Source: Spirosoma luteum DSM 19990 (GTDB lineage: Bacteria > Bacteroidota > Bacteroidia > Cytophagales > Spirosomataceae). From it: a stretch of 64,000 bases of DNA. Made by a program: the position numbers and the translations under genes. Positions within the stretch are counted from its first letter, which is position 1. Each line of letters begins with the position of its first letter. Shown here one piece after another: positions 1-8,346 of the stretch. Below the pieces are notes generated by a model, which was not told the origin of the DNA, made no database searches, and was given only the letters and a program-made list of their open reading frames with translations. The stretch is taken from the NCBI RefSeq assembly GCF_000374065.1, contig NZ_KB893312.1, positions 148,399 through 212,398 on the forward strand. The letters are read 5' to 3'.

Positions 1-719
1 CGTTACGCCTGTCGGGCGTGGAGATTCTGGTGCTCGATGAGGCCGATAAAATGCTTGAACTGGGTTTCGATGAGGAGATGAGCCAGCTGTTTGACCGACT
101 CCCCAAAAAGCGGCAGACGATTCTTTTCTCCGCCACCCTAGGCGACTCCATTCAGGACATCAACGAGAAGTGGCTTCGGTTGCCGGTTCGCGTAGAAGCC
201 ATCGAGGAAGAAGCCCCCAACCTCGAACTAATCAGCCAGCTAGCCTACAAAACCAGTCTGGAGCGGAAGGGGCCACTGCTGCGCTACCTGATAAAAACCG
301 GCAACATGACGCAGGTGCTGGTGTTTGTGTCCTCTACCCGAACGGCGGACAACCTGGTCGTTAAGCTCAACAAGAATGGGATTCAGGCGGCTGCTATCCA
401 CGGTCAGAAGGGGCAGAGCATCCGGACGGAGGTACTCCGTGACTTTAAAGCGGGTAAGCTGACCGTGATGATTGCCACTGATCTGCTGTCGCGGGGTATC
501 GACATTCCGTTGCTACCCTACGTCGTTAACTTCGAGTTGCCCCGCTCGCCTAAAGATTACGTTCACCGGATTGGCCGAACCGGCCGGGCCGAAGCAGCAG
601 GGAAAGCAATCTCGCTCATTACCCCGGATGATGATCATCATTTTTATATCATCCAGAAAAAGATGGGCAAACGGGTGGAGCAGATTGACGCGGCTGACTT
701 CGATTTGCAGGGGTACTGA
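1..719 (+). CDS. DEAD-box RNA helicase, 3' part only
   Basis: ATP-dependent RNA helicase, acting on cytoplasmic RNA. The gene enters from the left edge; the frame is open from base 3, so the Walker A/Q-motif half lies outside the window. Visible are the DEAD box (VLDEADKM, motif II), the SAT motif (LFSATL), and the complete helicase C-terminal lobe with motif V-like ATDLLSRGID and motif VI HRIGRTGR. The chain ends about 30 residues after the helicase core, so there is no long basic tail of the kind seen in many RhlE-type proteins. The family (DEAD/DEAH helicase) is certain; the paralogue (RhlE, CshA or DbpA type) cannot be told from this half. Confidence 0.93.
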   Translation, partial: LRLSGVEILVLDEADKMLELGFDEEMSQLFDRLPKKRQTILFSATLGDSIQDINEKWLRLPVRVEAIEEEAPNLELISQLAYKTSLERKGPLLRYLIKTGNMTQVLVFVSSTRTADNLVVKLNKNGIQAAAIHGQKGQSIRTEVLRDFKAGKLTVMIATDLLSRGIDIPLLPYVVNFELPRSPKDYVHRIGRTGRAEAAGKAISLITPDDDHHFYIIQKKMGKRVEQIDAADFDLQGY

Positions 720-936
720 TTTGAGGCTTCCGTGGCTCCAGAGTGCCTTAGTGACCAATTTTATCCCTGTCGTCTACATACAGTCATCTGCCATCTTTCT
801 GTTTCCTGACAAGTTGATACGTGTCAGTCCGGTTAAACCATCCGTTGCAGAAACAATCTTATGCAAAACAATGGCCGTACCGATCAGGTTAATTGGGATT
901 TGAAAGCCATTGTTCTCACGTAAACTAAGAAACGCT

Positions 937-1677
937 ATGAAAAAGACCAATTCGATTGCTACAGTAATTGTGCTGGCAATCACTATACTAGGTCAGCCGG
1001 TTGAGGCTCAGGTTATCAAAGGCTGGGGCACCGGAACCAATGGTGCCGTTATCGGTGCTGCTACCGGAGCTGCCGCAGGGGCTGCCATCAATAAGCGTAA
1101 TCGCGCCGTTGGTGGTGTTGTCGGTGGTATCGTTGGAGGAGCGGGCGGCTACGCCATCGGTAAGAAGTCAAAAAGACGCTGGAGCCCGCAGGCAACGGGT
1201 ACCGCCATCGGAACCGGTGCAGGTGCTGCTGCCGGGGCCATCATCAATAAACGGAATCGTGTGGTTGGTGGCGTTGTTGGTGGTGTAGCGGGCGGAGCAG
1301 CCGGGTATGCTATCGGGAAGCGTATTGACAATAAAAAGAAGGCGGCCGAAGCTGCCCGGGTTGCTGCCGCCGAGAGAGCCCGCGTAGCAGCTGCGGATAG
1401 AGCCGCGGCCGAAAAGGCCGCTGCCGACCGGGCTACTGCCAATCAGTCCGAACAGGCGCGGGCCGTAGCTCAGCGAACTGGCGTACCAAATTCAGTAGCA
1501 GGAGGAGCCGCCAGCCCAACGGTAGCGGCCAATAACCCCAACATGCAGGCTGCAAGCCTGATGGAAGCGGGTAAGCCGGTTGCTTACGTATACAAGTCTG
1601 GCTTTCTGGTGAACGATACGTATGGTGATCCACTGTCGCCCTATCCAACTTCTGAGTATCGTCGGAAAAGCTGGTAA
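937..1677 (+). CDS. secreted protein with duplicated glycine-zipper module
   Basis: A 246-residue exported protein. The ATG at 937 is chosen because it opens a clean signal peptide (MKKTNS, hydrophobic stretch, cut near VEAQ); a TTG 27 bases earlier is also open. The mature part carries two copies of a glycine/alanine-rich module of about 65 residues, each with an INKRNR linker followed by a VGGVVGG..GGYAIGK zipper. An Ala/Arg-rich helix (residues about 145-175) and a short tail with YVYKSGFLVNDTYG follow. Glycine zippers (GxxxG repeats) usually pack as membrane-inserting helices, so an outer-membrane or periplasmic structural role is inferred. The precise function is unknown. A strong hairpin terminator follows the stop. 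Confidence 0.8.
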   Translation: MKKTNSIATVIVLAITILGQPVEAQVIKGWGTGTNGAVIGAATGAAAGAAINKRNRAVGGVVGGIVGGAGGYAIGKKSKRRWSPQATGTAIGTGAGAAAGAIINKRNRVVGGVVGGVAGGAAGYAIGKRIDNKKKAAEAARVAAAERARVAAADRAAAEKAAADRATANQSEQARAVAQRTGVPNSVAGGAASPTVAANNPNMQAASLMEAGKPVAYVYKSGFLVNDTYGDPLSPYPTSEYRRKSW

Positions 1678-1691
1678 TCTTATCTGGTCTG

Positions 1692-1735
1692 GTACACTGC
1701 TCTCATCCGATTACGTGGGGCAGTGTACTTTTTTT
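1692..1735 (+). terminator. intrinsic terminator after the glycine-zipper gene
   Basis: Inverted repeat GTACACTGCTC / GGGCAGTGTAC (one G-T wobble) with a 15-base loop, followed by seven T. It starts 15 bases after the stop codon. Confidence 0.8.
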
Positions 1736-1760
1736 GTCATTCACTATAAATTTTACAACT

Positions 1761-2219
1761 ATGAACTTCTTCCGTATGCTCATTGTGGCTGCACTTTTTG
1801 CATCCTGCTCAAAAACCACTGACACCGATACTGTTAACATTCAGGATTTAAACCGGCAGTTTATTGATGCGTGGAACAACAAGGATGCGGCCAAAATAAC
1901 GAATCTGCTGGCCGATGATGCCGAATTCCTGCAAGGTAACACGCATTTCAAAGGAAAGGCGGAAGTGGCCGAGAAGTGGGTACGCGAAACCCTGCCTACT
2001 CTGAGCGACCTGAAAACGAACGTAGTAAGCTCCGGTACTGATACGAAGACCGCTTACGAAGCAGGTACGTTTTCAGTGGATGTGATGCCGGTCAATCCGG
2101 CCGATCCGCACGCCTTTGGTGAGGGGAACTACATCCTTCTCTGGAAAAAAGTAGCAGACGATAGCTGGAAATTAAGTTATGCCCAGTTGGAAGACCTGCC
2201 GGTACAGGTAAAAAACTAG
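1761..2219 (+). CDS. SnoaL/DUF4440-like lipoprotein
   Basis: A 152-residue predicted lipoprotein. The start at 1761 gives a short signal with lipobox LFASC (Cys at about residue 16); the longer open frame begins inside the preceding terminator region and is not preferred. The mature part (IQDLNRQFIDAWNNKDAAKI.., then F.GKAEVAEKWV, ending WKLSYAQLEDLP) follows the alpha+beta barrel pattern of the NTF2/SnoaL superfamily, DUF4440 or SgcJ/EcaC type. Such proteins bind small ligands, and most have no known reaction. It is probably anchored to a membrane facing the periplasm. It stands alone between two terminators. Family assignment is by pattern, function is not assigned. Confidence 0.75.
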   Translation: MNFFRMLIVAALFASCSKTTDTDTVNIQDLNRQFIDAWNNKDAAKITNLLADDAEFLQGNTHFKGKAEVAEKWVRETLPTLSDLKTNVVSSGTDTKTAYEAGTFSVDVMPVNPADPHAFGEGNYILLWKKVADDSWKLSYAQLEDLPVQVKN

Positions 2220-2236
2220 TACTGACTGTCTCTTTA

Positions 2237-2275
2237 TTCTGCCCGGTATGGTTCACCAGACCCTGCCGGGCAGAA
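2237..2275 (+). terminator. intrinsic terminator after the SnoaL-like lipoprotein
   Basis: Perfect 10-bp inverted repeat TTCTGCCCGG / CCGGGCAGAA with a 19-base loop, located 17 bases after the stop and followed by CTATTTTCTG. Confidence 0.7.
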
Positions 2276-2306
2276 CTATTTTCTGATTACCCCTCTTTTA
2301 TGACGT

Positions 2307-2714
2307 ATGACAACGAATGAAATTTACGATGTACTGACCGATGCCATCAGTGCCATCATTCCGGACGAATGGACTATTGCCCGGCTGAACGCGCAGTTTT
2401 TGTCTGACGGACTGGAGATGGAACTGGATGGTCATTACCTGACCCCGGCGGGTGAACTGGACGTTTTATCTACCGATTTCCCGGATGAAGCCACCGAAGC
2501 CGTCCAGGAATTGTATCTGCAACGGAAAACCGCGGGAGAGCCACCCGCCAACCGACTACAGATTGACCTGACAGCTCAGGGTCAGTTTACGGTCGAGTTC
2601 AGTTGGGATCAGGAAATCCAGGATGAAGAAGATCATTTCTCCAAAGGTGGTACTGCCAGGGAGTGGATCGCTATTCGCGAAGCCAAATACGGCCCGATTG
2701 ATGATCAATCGTAA
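2307..2714 (+). CDS. small acidic protein, YezG/DUF600-like
   Basis: A 135-residue acidic cytoplasmic protein with no signal or membrane segment. The start of the chain (IYDVLTDAISAIIPDEWTIARLNAQF), the central LELDGHYLTPAGE-type segment and the end (WIAIREAKYGP) resemble the YezG/DUF600 family, whose Bacillus member is an antitoxin or immunity partner of a YeeF-type toxin. No toxin gene is adjacent here, so the resemblance does not prove an immunity role. It runs tail-to-tail with the efflux gene 28 bases downstream. Moderate confidence for the gene, low for the family. Confidence 0.7.
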   Translation: MTTNEIYDVLTDAISAIIPDEWTIARLNAQFLSDGLEMELDGHYLTPAGELDVLSTDFPDEATEAVQELYLQRKTAGEPPANRLQIDLTAQGQFTVEFSWDQEIQDEEDHFSKGGTAREWIAIREAKYGPIDDQS

Positions 2715-2742
2715 GGAAGCTTGGAGTCCTGTTTCTTTTATC

Positions 2743-3978
2743 CTACAACACAACCTCCGTCAGTGGCTCATGGCTGCTTCGGTGTGTAAGCCGATACTGA
2801 ACGACCCGCTGCCCAATGAGCAGGACAGCCAGTCCGCCCACAACGCAACCTGTCATGACGCCTACCATCGGTATGGCAGTATTGTTGTGCAGAAAACTGA
2901 CCGTAGCCGAAACCAGTGCGCCAAAACCCATCCGGAAACTACCCATCAGTGCGGCCGCGCTACCGGCATGCCGCGTAAACGGAGCCAGAGACAAGGCTGC
3001 GGCATTAGGGCCGGTTACGCCCTGTCCGGCCAGGAACAGAAACAACATCCCAATCAGGCCAACCTCGCCAAACCACCCCGCCCAGGTGCCGAGGACCATC
3101 AATAGCCCAACGACTGACTGATACGTGAGCGTAACCAGAATGATCTGCTCGCTGCTGTATCGTTTCAGGAAAAAACGGTTTAGTTGCGTTGGTGCCACTA
3201 GTGGGATGGTCATGAGCGCGAAAATCCAGCCGTACTCCTGCGCACTGGCGTGATAAATATTCATGAACACATCGGACGAACCCGCCAGATAGGCGAAGGG
3301 GGCTGACGTAGCAATGCCACCAACCAGCGTATAAATCAGAAATTGAGGCTGCTTTATAACGGTAAGAAAACTTCCCAGTACTGCCTGCGGGCGCAGCGAT
3401 AGGGAAGCATCCGGCTGTCGGCCATCGGGCAGGGCAAAATAGATACCAACCAGCATAAAAGCGGTAATGACGGCCAGGATAAGGAAAATGGAATGCCAGC
3501 CGAACGCCACAGTAGCGTAACCACCAATGGTTGGAGCAATCATGGGCGAAACGGCGATGACGAGAATAAGCAGCGAAAAAACCTGTGCAATCTGCGAAAC
3601 CGGAAATAAATCCCGCACCAGTGCCTGTGCCGCCACCAGCCCCACACAACCGCCCAGTGCCTGAAGTAGCCGCATGGCAATCAGCGTTTCTATGGATGTG
3701 CTGAACGCGCAACCGATAGACGCCAGCAGGTAAACGACCAAACCCGCGTACAAGGGCCGTTTCCGGCCATACCGGTCCAGCAGGGGGCCGTACAACAGTT
3801 GCCCGATAGAAATACCGACCAGGTACGCCGTTAGGGATAGCTGAACCTGGGAAATGGAAGTGTGAAGATCGCGGGCAATGGCCGGAAAACCCGGCAGGTA
3901 CATGTCGATGGAAAAGGGACTGACGGTAGAGAGTGCCCCCAAAATCAGGATAATAACGAAATGCTGTCGGCGAGTCAT
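2743..3978 (-). CDS. MFS multidrug efflux transporter, Bcr/CflA type
   Basis: A 411-residue inner-membrane drug/proton antiporter. The protein begins MTRRQHFVIILILGALSTV and shows the Bcr/CflA hallmark FSIDMYLPGFP at the end of the first helix, then the MFS motif between helices 2 and 3 (LLYGPLLDRYGRKRPLY) and about 12 hydrophobic segments. Pro- and Gly-rich PMIAPTIGGYA lies near helix 5. The ATG at 3978 is taken; a TTG 12 codons earlier is open but adds a non-conserved leader. Substrates of the family include bicyclomycin, chloramphenicol and sulfonamides; the actual substrate cannot be read from sequence. It is transcribed away from the 400-bp gap that precedes the gene at 4383. Confidence 0.9.
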   Translation of the reverse strand: MTRRQHFVIILILGALSTVSPFSIDMYLPGFPAIARDLHTSISQVQLSLTAYLVGISIGQLLYGPLLDRYGRKRPLYAGLVVYLLASIGCAFSTSIETLIAMRLLQALGGCVGLVAAQALVRDLFPVSQIAQVFSLLILVIAVSPMIAPTIGGYATVAFGWHSIFLILAVITAFMLVGIYFALPDGRQPDASLSLRPQAVLGSFLTVIKQPQFLIYTLVGGIATSAPFAYLAGSSDVFMNIYHASAQEYGWIFALMTIPLVAPTQLNRFFLKRYSSEQIILVTLTYQSVVGLLMVLGTWAGWFGEVGLIGMLFLFLAGQGVTGPNAAALSLAPFTRHAGSAAALMGSFRMGFGALVSATVSFLHNNTAIPMVGVMTGCVVGGLAVLLIGQRVVQYRLTHRSSHEPLTEVVL

Positions 3979-4218
3979 AAACTCAAAGAAAGGTACTTCT
4001 CTACATACGTTCAACCCGGAATGATTGTTCCCGAATTAACCGTTCTGAGGACGCGTGTCGGTCAGAATGCCCGGTTGCTGCCTATGGGGTCTAACCGCTC
4101 AGGTAACAATGGCCTGGTGACCTACCCATCTGGCGGACCTGGGTCAGAACGGGGACGATTTCACCCCGATTGAGTTTCGGTAGAGTGGTAGTCTGTTTCA
4201 TACAATCAACGGGTAATG

Positions 4219-4226
4219 TACCTTTG
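4219..4226 (+). promoter_or_regulatory. candidate -7 box (TACCTTTG)
   Basis: A perfect match to the Bacteroidota -7 consensus TAnnTTTG. A TTT rather than TTG lies 20 bases upstream at the -33 position. It would drive the 22-codon ORF at 4263 and the gene at 4383. The rest of the 3979-4382 gap shows no other clear feature. Confidence 0.4.
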
Positions 4227-4262
4227 TTTGGCAGGCCGGTTGCCTACAGAAGGAGATTGACG

Positions 4263-4331
4263 ATGAACAGAACGGATAGGTCAGTCATCCACCAGAGCAA
4301 ACAAAAACTTTTATTGCGATGTATTATGTGA
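4263..4331 (+). CDS. possible 22-codon leader ORF
   Basis: ATG-initiated 22-codon frame (MNRTDRSVIHQSK..) preceded at a good distance by AGAAGGAGA, an unusually strong Shine-Dalgarno sequence for this window. It lies downstream of a TACCTTTG box and upstream of the unknown gene at 4383. A second short frame (4319-4396, MYYVSDWDNK..) overlaps its end and runs into the start of the next gene. It may act as a translated leader; no homologue is recognised. Confidence 0.3.
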   Translation: MNRTDRSVIHQSKQKLLLRCIM

Positions 4332-4382
4332 GCGATTGGGATAACAAAACCGGCATTACCCTCATGCCCCCATTAGTTGATT

Positions 4383-4952
4383 ATGCAGGACATTGAACCC
4401 TTCTATGGCTGGGAGAAATACTATACCGCATCGGAAGATGCGCAGTCTCCGTTTTATGAGCGGGAGTATAACATGCAGCAGTATGAGAACACAATCTACG
4501 GCTACTATATTCACCCACTCTGGGATGAAATAGGCTCCGAAACGCTGTACTGCAAAATTCTGTTTGCCAATTACGACCGGCAGTTTGTAGTAATTGAACT
4601 CTTTGGCGAGTGGAACGACACGCTCCACAACGACATTATGTACCTAAAGCGGCAAGTAATAGACCCGCTGTTACAGCAGGGTATCAAATATTTTATCCTG
4701 GTTAGTGAGAACATCCTCAATTTTCACGGCTCCGATGATAGCTACTACGAGGAGTGGTTTGAGGAAGTGGAGGATGGCTGGATTGCAGCCGTCCACTCGC
4801 CGGATTTCATTGAGCGGGAATGGAAAAAATACCACCTCGATTACTACATCAATTTTGGGGGCACGCTCGACATTGCCAATTGGCGGACTCTCAAACCCGC
4901 CGGGCTGTTCGAGTTGGTTAATACCCTGCTCGTCCGTCGGTTAGGGGGATGA
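4383..4952 (+). CDS. conserved hypothetical protein, Tyr/Glu-rich
   Basis: A 189-residue cytoplasmic protein without signal or membrane segments, rich in Tyr, Trp and acidic residues (for example SDDSYYEEWFEEVEDGW). The ATG at 4383 is preferred over a TTG two codons earlier. A central segment (YFILVSENILNFHG) looks like a beta strand followed by a loop in an alpha/beta fold. It shows no motif that I recognise. Its coding quality (codon use, length, flanking gaps) supports a real gene. It is flanked by a 400-bp leader region and by a convergent DUF1684 gene 22 bases beyond its stop. Confidence 0.75.
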   Translation: MQDIEPFYGWEKYYTASEDAQSPFYEREYNMQQYENTIYGYYIHPLWDEIGSETLYCKILFANYDRQFVVIELFGEWNDTLHNDIMYLKRQVIDPLLQQGIKYFILVSENILNFHGSDDSYYEEWFEEVEDGWIAAVHSPDFIEREWKKYHLDYYINFGGTLDIANWRTLKPAGLFELVNTLLVRRLGG

Positions 4953-4974
4953 TGGCACCCGCGAGATTCGTACG

Positions 4975-5577
4975 TCAATGGTCTTTTTCGTAGGTTTTCT
5001 CACCTGCTTCAATGGCAACTGACAGCACGTTGGTTGCGGGAGGGATCGGGCATGAATACCCTTCCTCGTAGGCGCAGTATGGATTGTAGGCCCGGTTGAA
5101 ATCCAGCGTTATTTGCCCGTCTTTAATGTCGCCTGTGCGGAAGTCGATGTAGCGCCCACCGCCGTACGTTTCTTTGCCGGACGTGGCATCTTTGAATGGT
5201 AGAAAAAGATAATCCCGGTAGTTAGGGAGCTTCATCAGGTTCAGACTCCGGTACAGGGTTAGCTGCTGCGGCTTGCCATTCAGCACAAACGACAGTACGG
5301 CGTAGGCTACATGCTCCTTCGTTTTGCCGCTGTACGTAGGCATGTCGAATGGTTCGGCGTTTACGGTTCGCTCGACTGCGGCAATTACCCGGTACGTTGA
5401 ATCGGGTTCGTAGAAGTGGACGTACGCTAAATCGGTCGTTGCTTTCAGCGGGCCGCCCGCCGAATCCAGCAACTCTTTTTTGTAGGTTTCCCGGTGTTGG
5501 GCCAGTTGCTCCAAAAAGGGTGTTTGGGCCATCGCCCGGGTAGTGAGCAGGGTACAGAGTAGGAGCAGGATACGCAT
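4975..5577 (-). CDS. secreted DUF1684 protein
   Basis: A 200-residue exported protein of the DUF1684 family. The ATG at 5577 gives signal peptide MRILLLLC..RAMAQ; upstream codons in frame look non-coding. Family marks are all in the C-terminal half: GGGRYIDFRTG, LDFNRAYNPYCAYEEGYSCPIPP and LSVAIEAGEKTY, with three Cys in the conserved NPYC..Y.CP segment. The family is common in Bacteroidota and Actinobacteria and its biochemical role is unknown. The gene is monocistronic and convergent with the gene at 4383. Confidence 0.85.
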   Translation of the reverse strand: MRILLLLCTLLTTRAMAQTPFLEQLAQHRETYKKELLDSAGGPLKATTDLAYVHFYEPDSTYRVIAAVERTVNAEPFDMPTYSGKTKEHVAYAVLSFVLNGKPQQLTLYRSLNLMKLPNYRDYLFLPFKDATSGKETYGGGRYIDFRTGDIKDGQITLDFNRAYNPYCAYEEGYSCPIPPATNVLSVAIEAGEKTYEKDH

Positions 5578-5874
5578 AATAAGCAAGTCGAGGTCAGTTA
5601 GGTATCTGGCAGAATGACACCGTATACGCAAAAATGGTTGCGGCACGGGTGAAAATTGGCTCACCAGTCTGCCGGGTTAACACTAGCAGTTAACCAGCCG
5701 TTATGTCGGTTTCTCACAACTATCACTCTATCAATCTGCCAACTGGATTTCTCCTTTCCGGGATTACTGATTTTACCTTCCACTTAATCTATGGGATAGT
5801 ATAAAAGTGCAAGAAAATAATTGTTTATTATAGTTTGTTGCTATATCTTGACTGTATCATCAATCCTTACGGTC

Positions 5875-6345
5875 ATGAAAAAATCACTGGTAGTAATTAC
5901 TCTGGTATTAAGTACCGTTATGAATGGGTTGGCTCAGGCTGACAACGAAGCTATAAAGCGTGTGCTGCGTAGTGAAACCGAAGGCTTTTTTAAACGGGAT
6001 AAAGCGGAATGGGCCAATGCCTGGGCGCATACACCTTACGTAAACTTCGCTGCTAACCTGTATGGCGGAGATTTCAGGCTGATTAAAGGATGGAGCGAGC
6101 TGGAAAAACAATTTGCCAGCCAGTTCAAAAGTAAAAAGGTGTCAGATAAGGTTACGGTACAAAACGATAACTATATGATTCACCAGAATGGCAATATGGC
6201 CTTCGTTACGTACGACCAAACCCTGTTGGATAGTCACGGAAAAACGACATCGAAAGAAAGCCGGGTGCTGGAAAAGCTAAACGGACAGTGGAAAATAATC
6301 AATGTCATCGCGTTGACCAACCTGCAAAATTTCGAAAAAAAATAA
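5875..6345 (+). CDS. secreted SnoaL/DUF4440-like protein
   Basis: A 156-residue exported protein. The ATG at 5875 begins signal peptide MKKSLVVITLVLSTVMNGLAQ; the longer frame adds 18 unlikely residues. The mature part starts EAIKRVLRSETEGFFKRDKAEWANAW and ends with RVLEKLNGQWKIINVIAL, the usual first helix and last two strands of NTF2-like/DUF4440 proteins. The biochemical function is unknown. The gene ends at a very strong bidirectional terminator shared with trxA. It is the second SnoaL-like secreted protein in the first 7 kb, but the two are not close paralogues. Confidence 0.8.
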   Translation: MKKSLVVITLVLSTVMNGLAQADNEAIKRVLRSETEGFFKRDKAEWANAWAHTPYVNFAANLYGGDFRLIKGWSELEKQFASQFKSKKVSDKVTVQNDNYMIHQNGNMAFVTYDQTLLDSHGKTTSKESRVLEKLNGQWKIINVIALTNLQNFEKK

Positions 6346-6355
6346 GTTTTGACAA

Positions 6356-6399
6356 AAACAGACACGACCCGAATGCCAGCATTCGGGTCGTGTCTGTTT
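6356..6399. terminator. bidirectional terminator, 20-bp perfect stem
   Basis: AAACAGACACGACCCGAATG pairs perfectly with its complement at 6380-6399 around the 4-base loop CCAG. It lies between convergent genes and can serve both strands. Confidence 0.9.
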
Positions 6400-6419
6400 A
6401 AAAGATGATATAGCGCAGG

Positions 6420-6725
6420 CTAATTCCCAAACTGCTTTACCAAGCCTTCCAGCGTGTGCAGGGGCTGCACCCCCGATTGGCGCCAGACAATCTTACCGTC
6501 TTTAAACATAATCATGGTCGGTATGCTCCGAATCTGGTACTGTTGGGCGGCTGCCTGAGCCTTATCTACGTCAATTTTAATCACGCGAACCTTATCGCCC
6601 GACCGCTCGGTGAGTTGTTTCAGGATAGGAGCCTGCTGTTTGCAGGGACCACACCAGTCGGCATAAAAATCGACTAACACGGGTTTGTCACCCTGTATGA
6701 GTTCCTTGAATGATTGCTTATTCAT
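6420..6725 (-). CDS. trxA: thioredoxin
   Basis: A 101-residue thioredoxin, a cytosolic protein-disulfide reductase. The active site WCGPC is at residues 24-28 and the cis-proline (SIPT) at about residue 69. The length and strand order are those of classical TrxA, with no signal peptide. In the window it stands downstream of ribBA on the same strand, 104 bases away. The exact paralogue cannot be fixed because Bacteroidota carry several thioredoxins. Confidence 0.93.
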   Translation of the reverse strand: MNKQSFKELIQGDKPVLVDFYADWCGPCKQQAPILKQLTERSGDKVRVIKIDVDKAQAAAQQYQIRSIPTMIMFKDGKIVWRQSGVQPLHTLEGLVKQFGN

Positions 6726-6829
6726 AGTGGATTGTGGTTAGTTTGTGGTTAGCGTAAAGCAACGAAGCATACGGGGTCAACCTGTTGACGAACAGCCGTG
6801 AACGACAACCAATAAACAACAACCAGCGG

Positions 6830-8137
6830 CTATTGTTCCTGGTTAACTGGTTCTTTCAGGATGGTATGTCCCATCTTGTCGCGCTTCGTCTGGAGGTACC
6901 GTTCATTGTGCGGATTGGACGATATCTCAATGGGGATGGTGTCTATAATTTCCAGCCCGTAGCCCATTAGTCCAGCCCTTTTCTTGGGGTTGTTCGAGAT
7001 AAGCCGCAGTTTACGAATACCCAGGTCACGCAGTATTTGCGCCCCTACGCCATAGTCGCGGGCATCCATTGGCAAACCCAGTTCCAGATTGGCTTCAACC
7101 GTGTCGCGACCCATTTCCTGTAGTTTGTAGGCCTTCAGCTTATTCAGCAAACCAATGCCGCGCCCTTCCTGAAACATATACACGACTACGCCTTTTCCTT
7201 CGGCTTCTACCATCTGCATGGCGGAATGCAGTTGCCCGCCACAATCGCAGCGACAGGAGCCGAATATGTCGCCCGTAACGCAGGACGAATGAACCCGCAC
7301 CAACACCGGTTCGTTAGGTTCCCATTTTCCTTTTATGAGCGCCAGGTGTATATCGCCGGTGTTACTCTGCTTGTAGGCAATCAGGTCGAAATGACCCCAT
7401 TTGGTCGGCATATCAACCCCAATTTCCCGATGAATCAATGATTCGGTGCGGAGCCGGTATGCAATCAGGTCCTGAATGCAAATCAGCTTCATGCCGAAGC
7501 GGTCGGCCAGTACCCGCAGTTGGGGTAATCGGGCCATAGTACCGTCTTCATTCAGTACTTCGATCAGCACACCCACTGGCGACAAGCCCGCCAGTTTAGC
7601 TAAATCAATGGCCGCTTCGGTGTGTCCCGACCGACGGATAATTCCGCCTTCAACGGCCCGCAAAGGGAAAATATGCCCCGGCCGGCCCAGGTCGTCGGGC
7701 CGGGTGGCCGGATCGACCAGTGCCTGGATGGTTTTGGCCCGGTCGGAAGCCGAAATACCCGTTGTGCAGCCATTACCCAACAAATCAACCGACACCGTAA
7801 AGGGGGTTGTATGAACCGATGTGTTACTGGTAACCATCATATCCAGTCCCAGTTCTTCGCAACGTTCCTGCGTGAGGGGAACGCACATGAGGCCCCGCGC
7901 TTCCCGAACCATGAAGTTGACCATTTCGGGCGTAATCATCTCGGCCGCACAGATCATATCGCCTTCATTCTCGCGGTCTTCGTCATCCACGACCAGCACT
8001 ATTTTCCCGGCTTTAATATCGGCAATGGCCTCTTCAATTTGATCTAACCGGATGGGTGTCAACCCGTCCTGCGGTAACCCCTGACCCGAATCGACAGGCG
8101 ACCCGCCGGTTTCGGAGTTGGTACTATTATTGCTCAT
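6830..8137 (-). CDS. ribBA: bifunctional DHBP synthase / GTP cyclohydrolase II
   Basis: A 435-residue two-domain riboflavin enzyme. The N-terminal half (about residues 25-230) is 3,4-dihydroxy-2-butanone-4-phosphate synthase, with the acidic loop DDEDRENEGD and TEAAIDLAKLAG. The C-terminal half is GTP cyclohydrolase II, with zinc cysteines in GDIFGSCRCDCGG and the GRGIGL loop. Together they feed ribulose-5-phosphate and GTP into flavin synthesis. Residues 1-25 are a low-complexity Ser/Gly leader. No FMN riboswitch is seen upstream, but a hairpin and a short dyad lie in the divergent promoter. Confidence 0.96.
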   Translation of the reverse strand: MSNNSTNSETGGSPVDSGQGLPQDGLTPIRLDQIEEAIADIKAGKIVLVVDDEDRENEGDMICAAEMITPEMVNFMVREARGLMCVPLTQERCEELGLDMMVTSNTSVHTTPFTVSVDLLGNGCTTGISASDRAKTIQALVDPATRPDDLGRPGHIFPLRAVEGGIIRRSGHTEAAIDLAKLAGLSPVGVLIEVLNEDGTMARLPQLRVLADRFGMKLICIQDLIAYRLRTESLIHREIGVDMPTKWGHFDLIAYKQSNTGDIHLALIKGKWEPNEPVLVRVHSSCVTGDIFGSCRCDCGGQLHSAMQMVEAEGKGVVVYMFQEGRGIGLLNKLKAYKLQEMGRDTVEANLELGLPMDARDYGVGAQILRDLGIRKLRLISNNPKKRAGLMGYGLEIIDTIPIEISSNPHNERYLQTKRDKMGHTILKEPVNQEQ

Positions 8138-8158
8138 CTCTTTGCGTCTATACGTGTC

Positions 8159-8213
8159 TGTACCTGTACATTTGCCGTTGATGGCTCATTCTCCAATCGT
8201 ACAGGACGATTGG
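8159..8213. promoter_or_regulatory. dyad and hairpin between ribBA and the T9SS cargo gene
   Basis: The divergent gap holds TGTACCTGTACA (8159-8170), two 5-base arms around CT, and 23 bases on a perfect 8-bp inverted repeat CCAATCGT-ACAGG-ACGATTGG (8193-8213). Either could be an operator. No standard FMN element is present. Confidence 0.35.
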
Positions 8214-8346
8214 AAACAGGCACTGTTTGGTTGAAAACTGATTTAGAGAAAGATACGTTTCGCCAGATGCGAAAATGTCTGTTAAGCCGTTTTCTACAAA
8301 GTAAGAAACGACGTAACTTTATACGAACGATAAAAAATTACCCTCT

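Noticed and set aside
1622..1822. 66-codon frame over the end of the glycine-zipper gene
   Set aside because: It contains the terminator hairpin and overlaps two better genes.
8138..8346. FMN riboswitch before ribBA
   Set aside because: The conserved FMN-element blocks are not present in either orientation.
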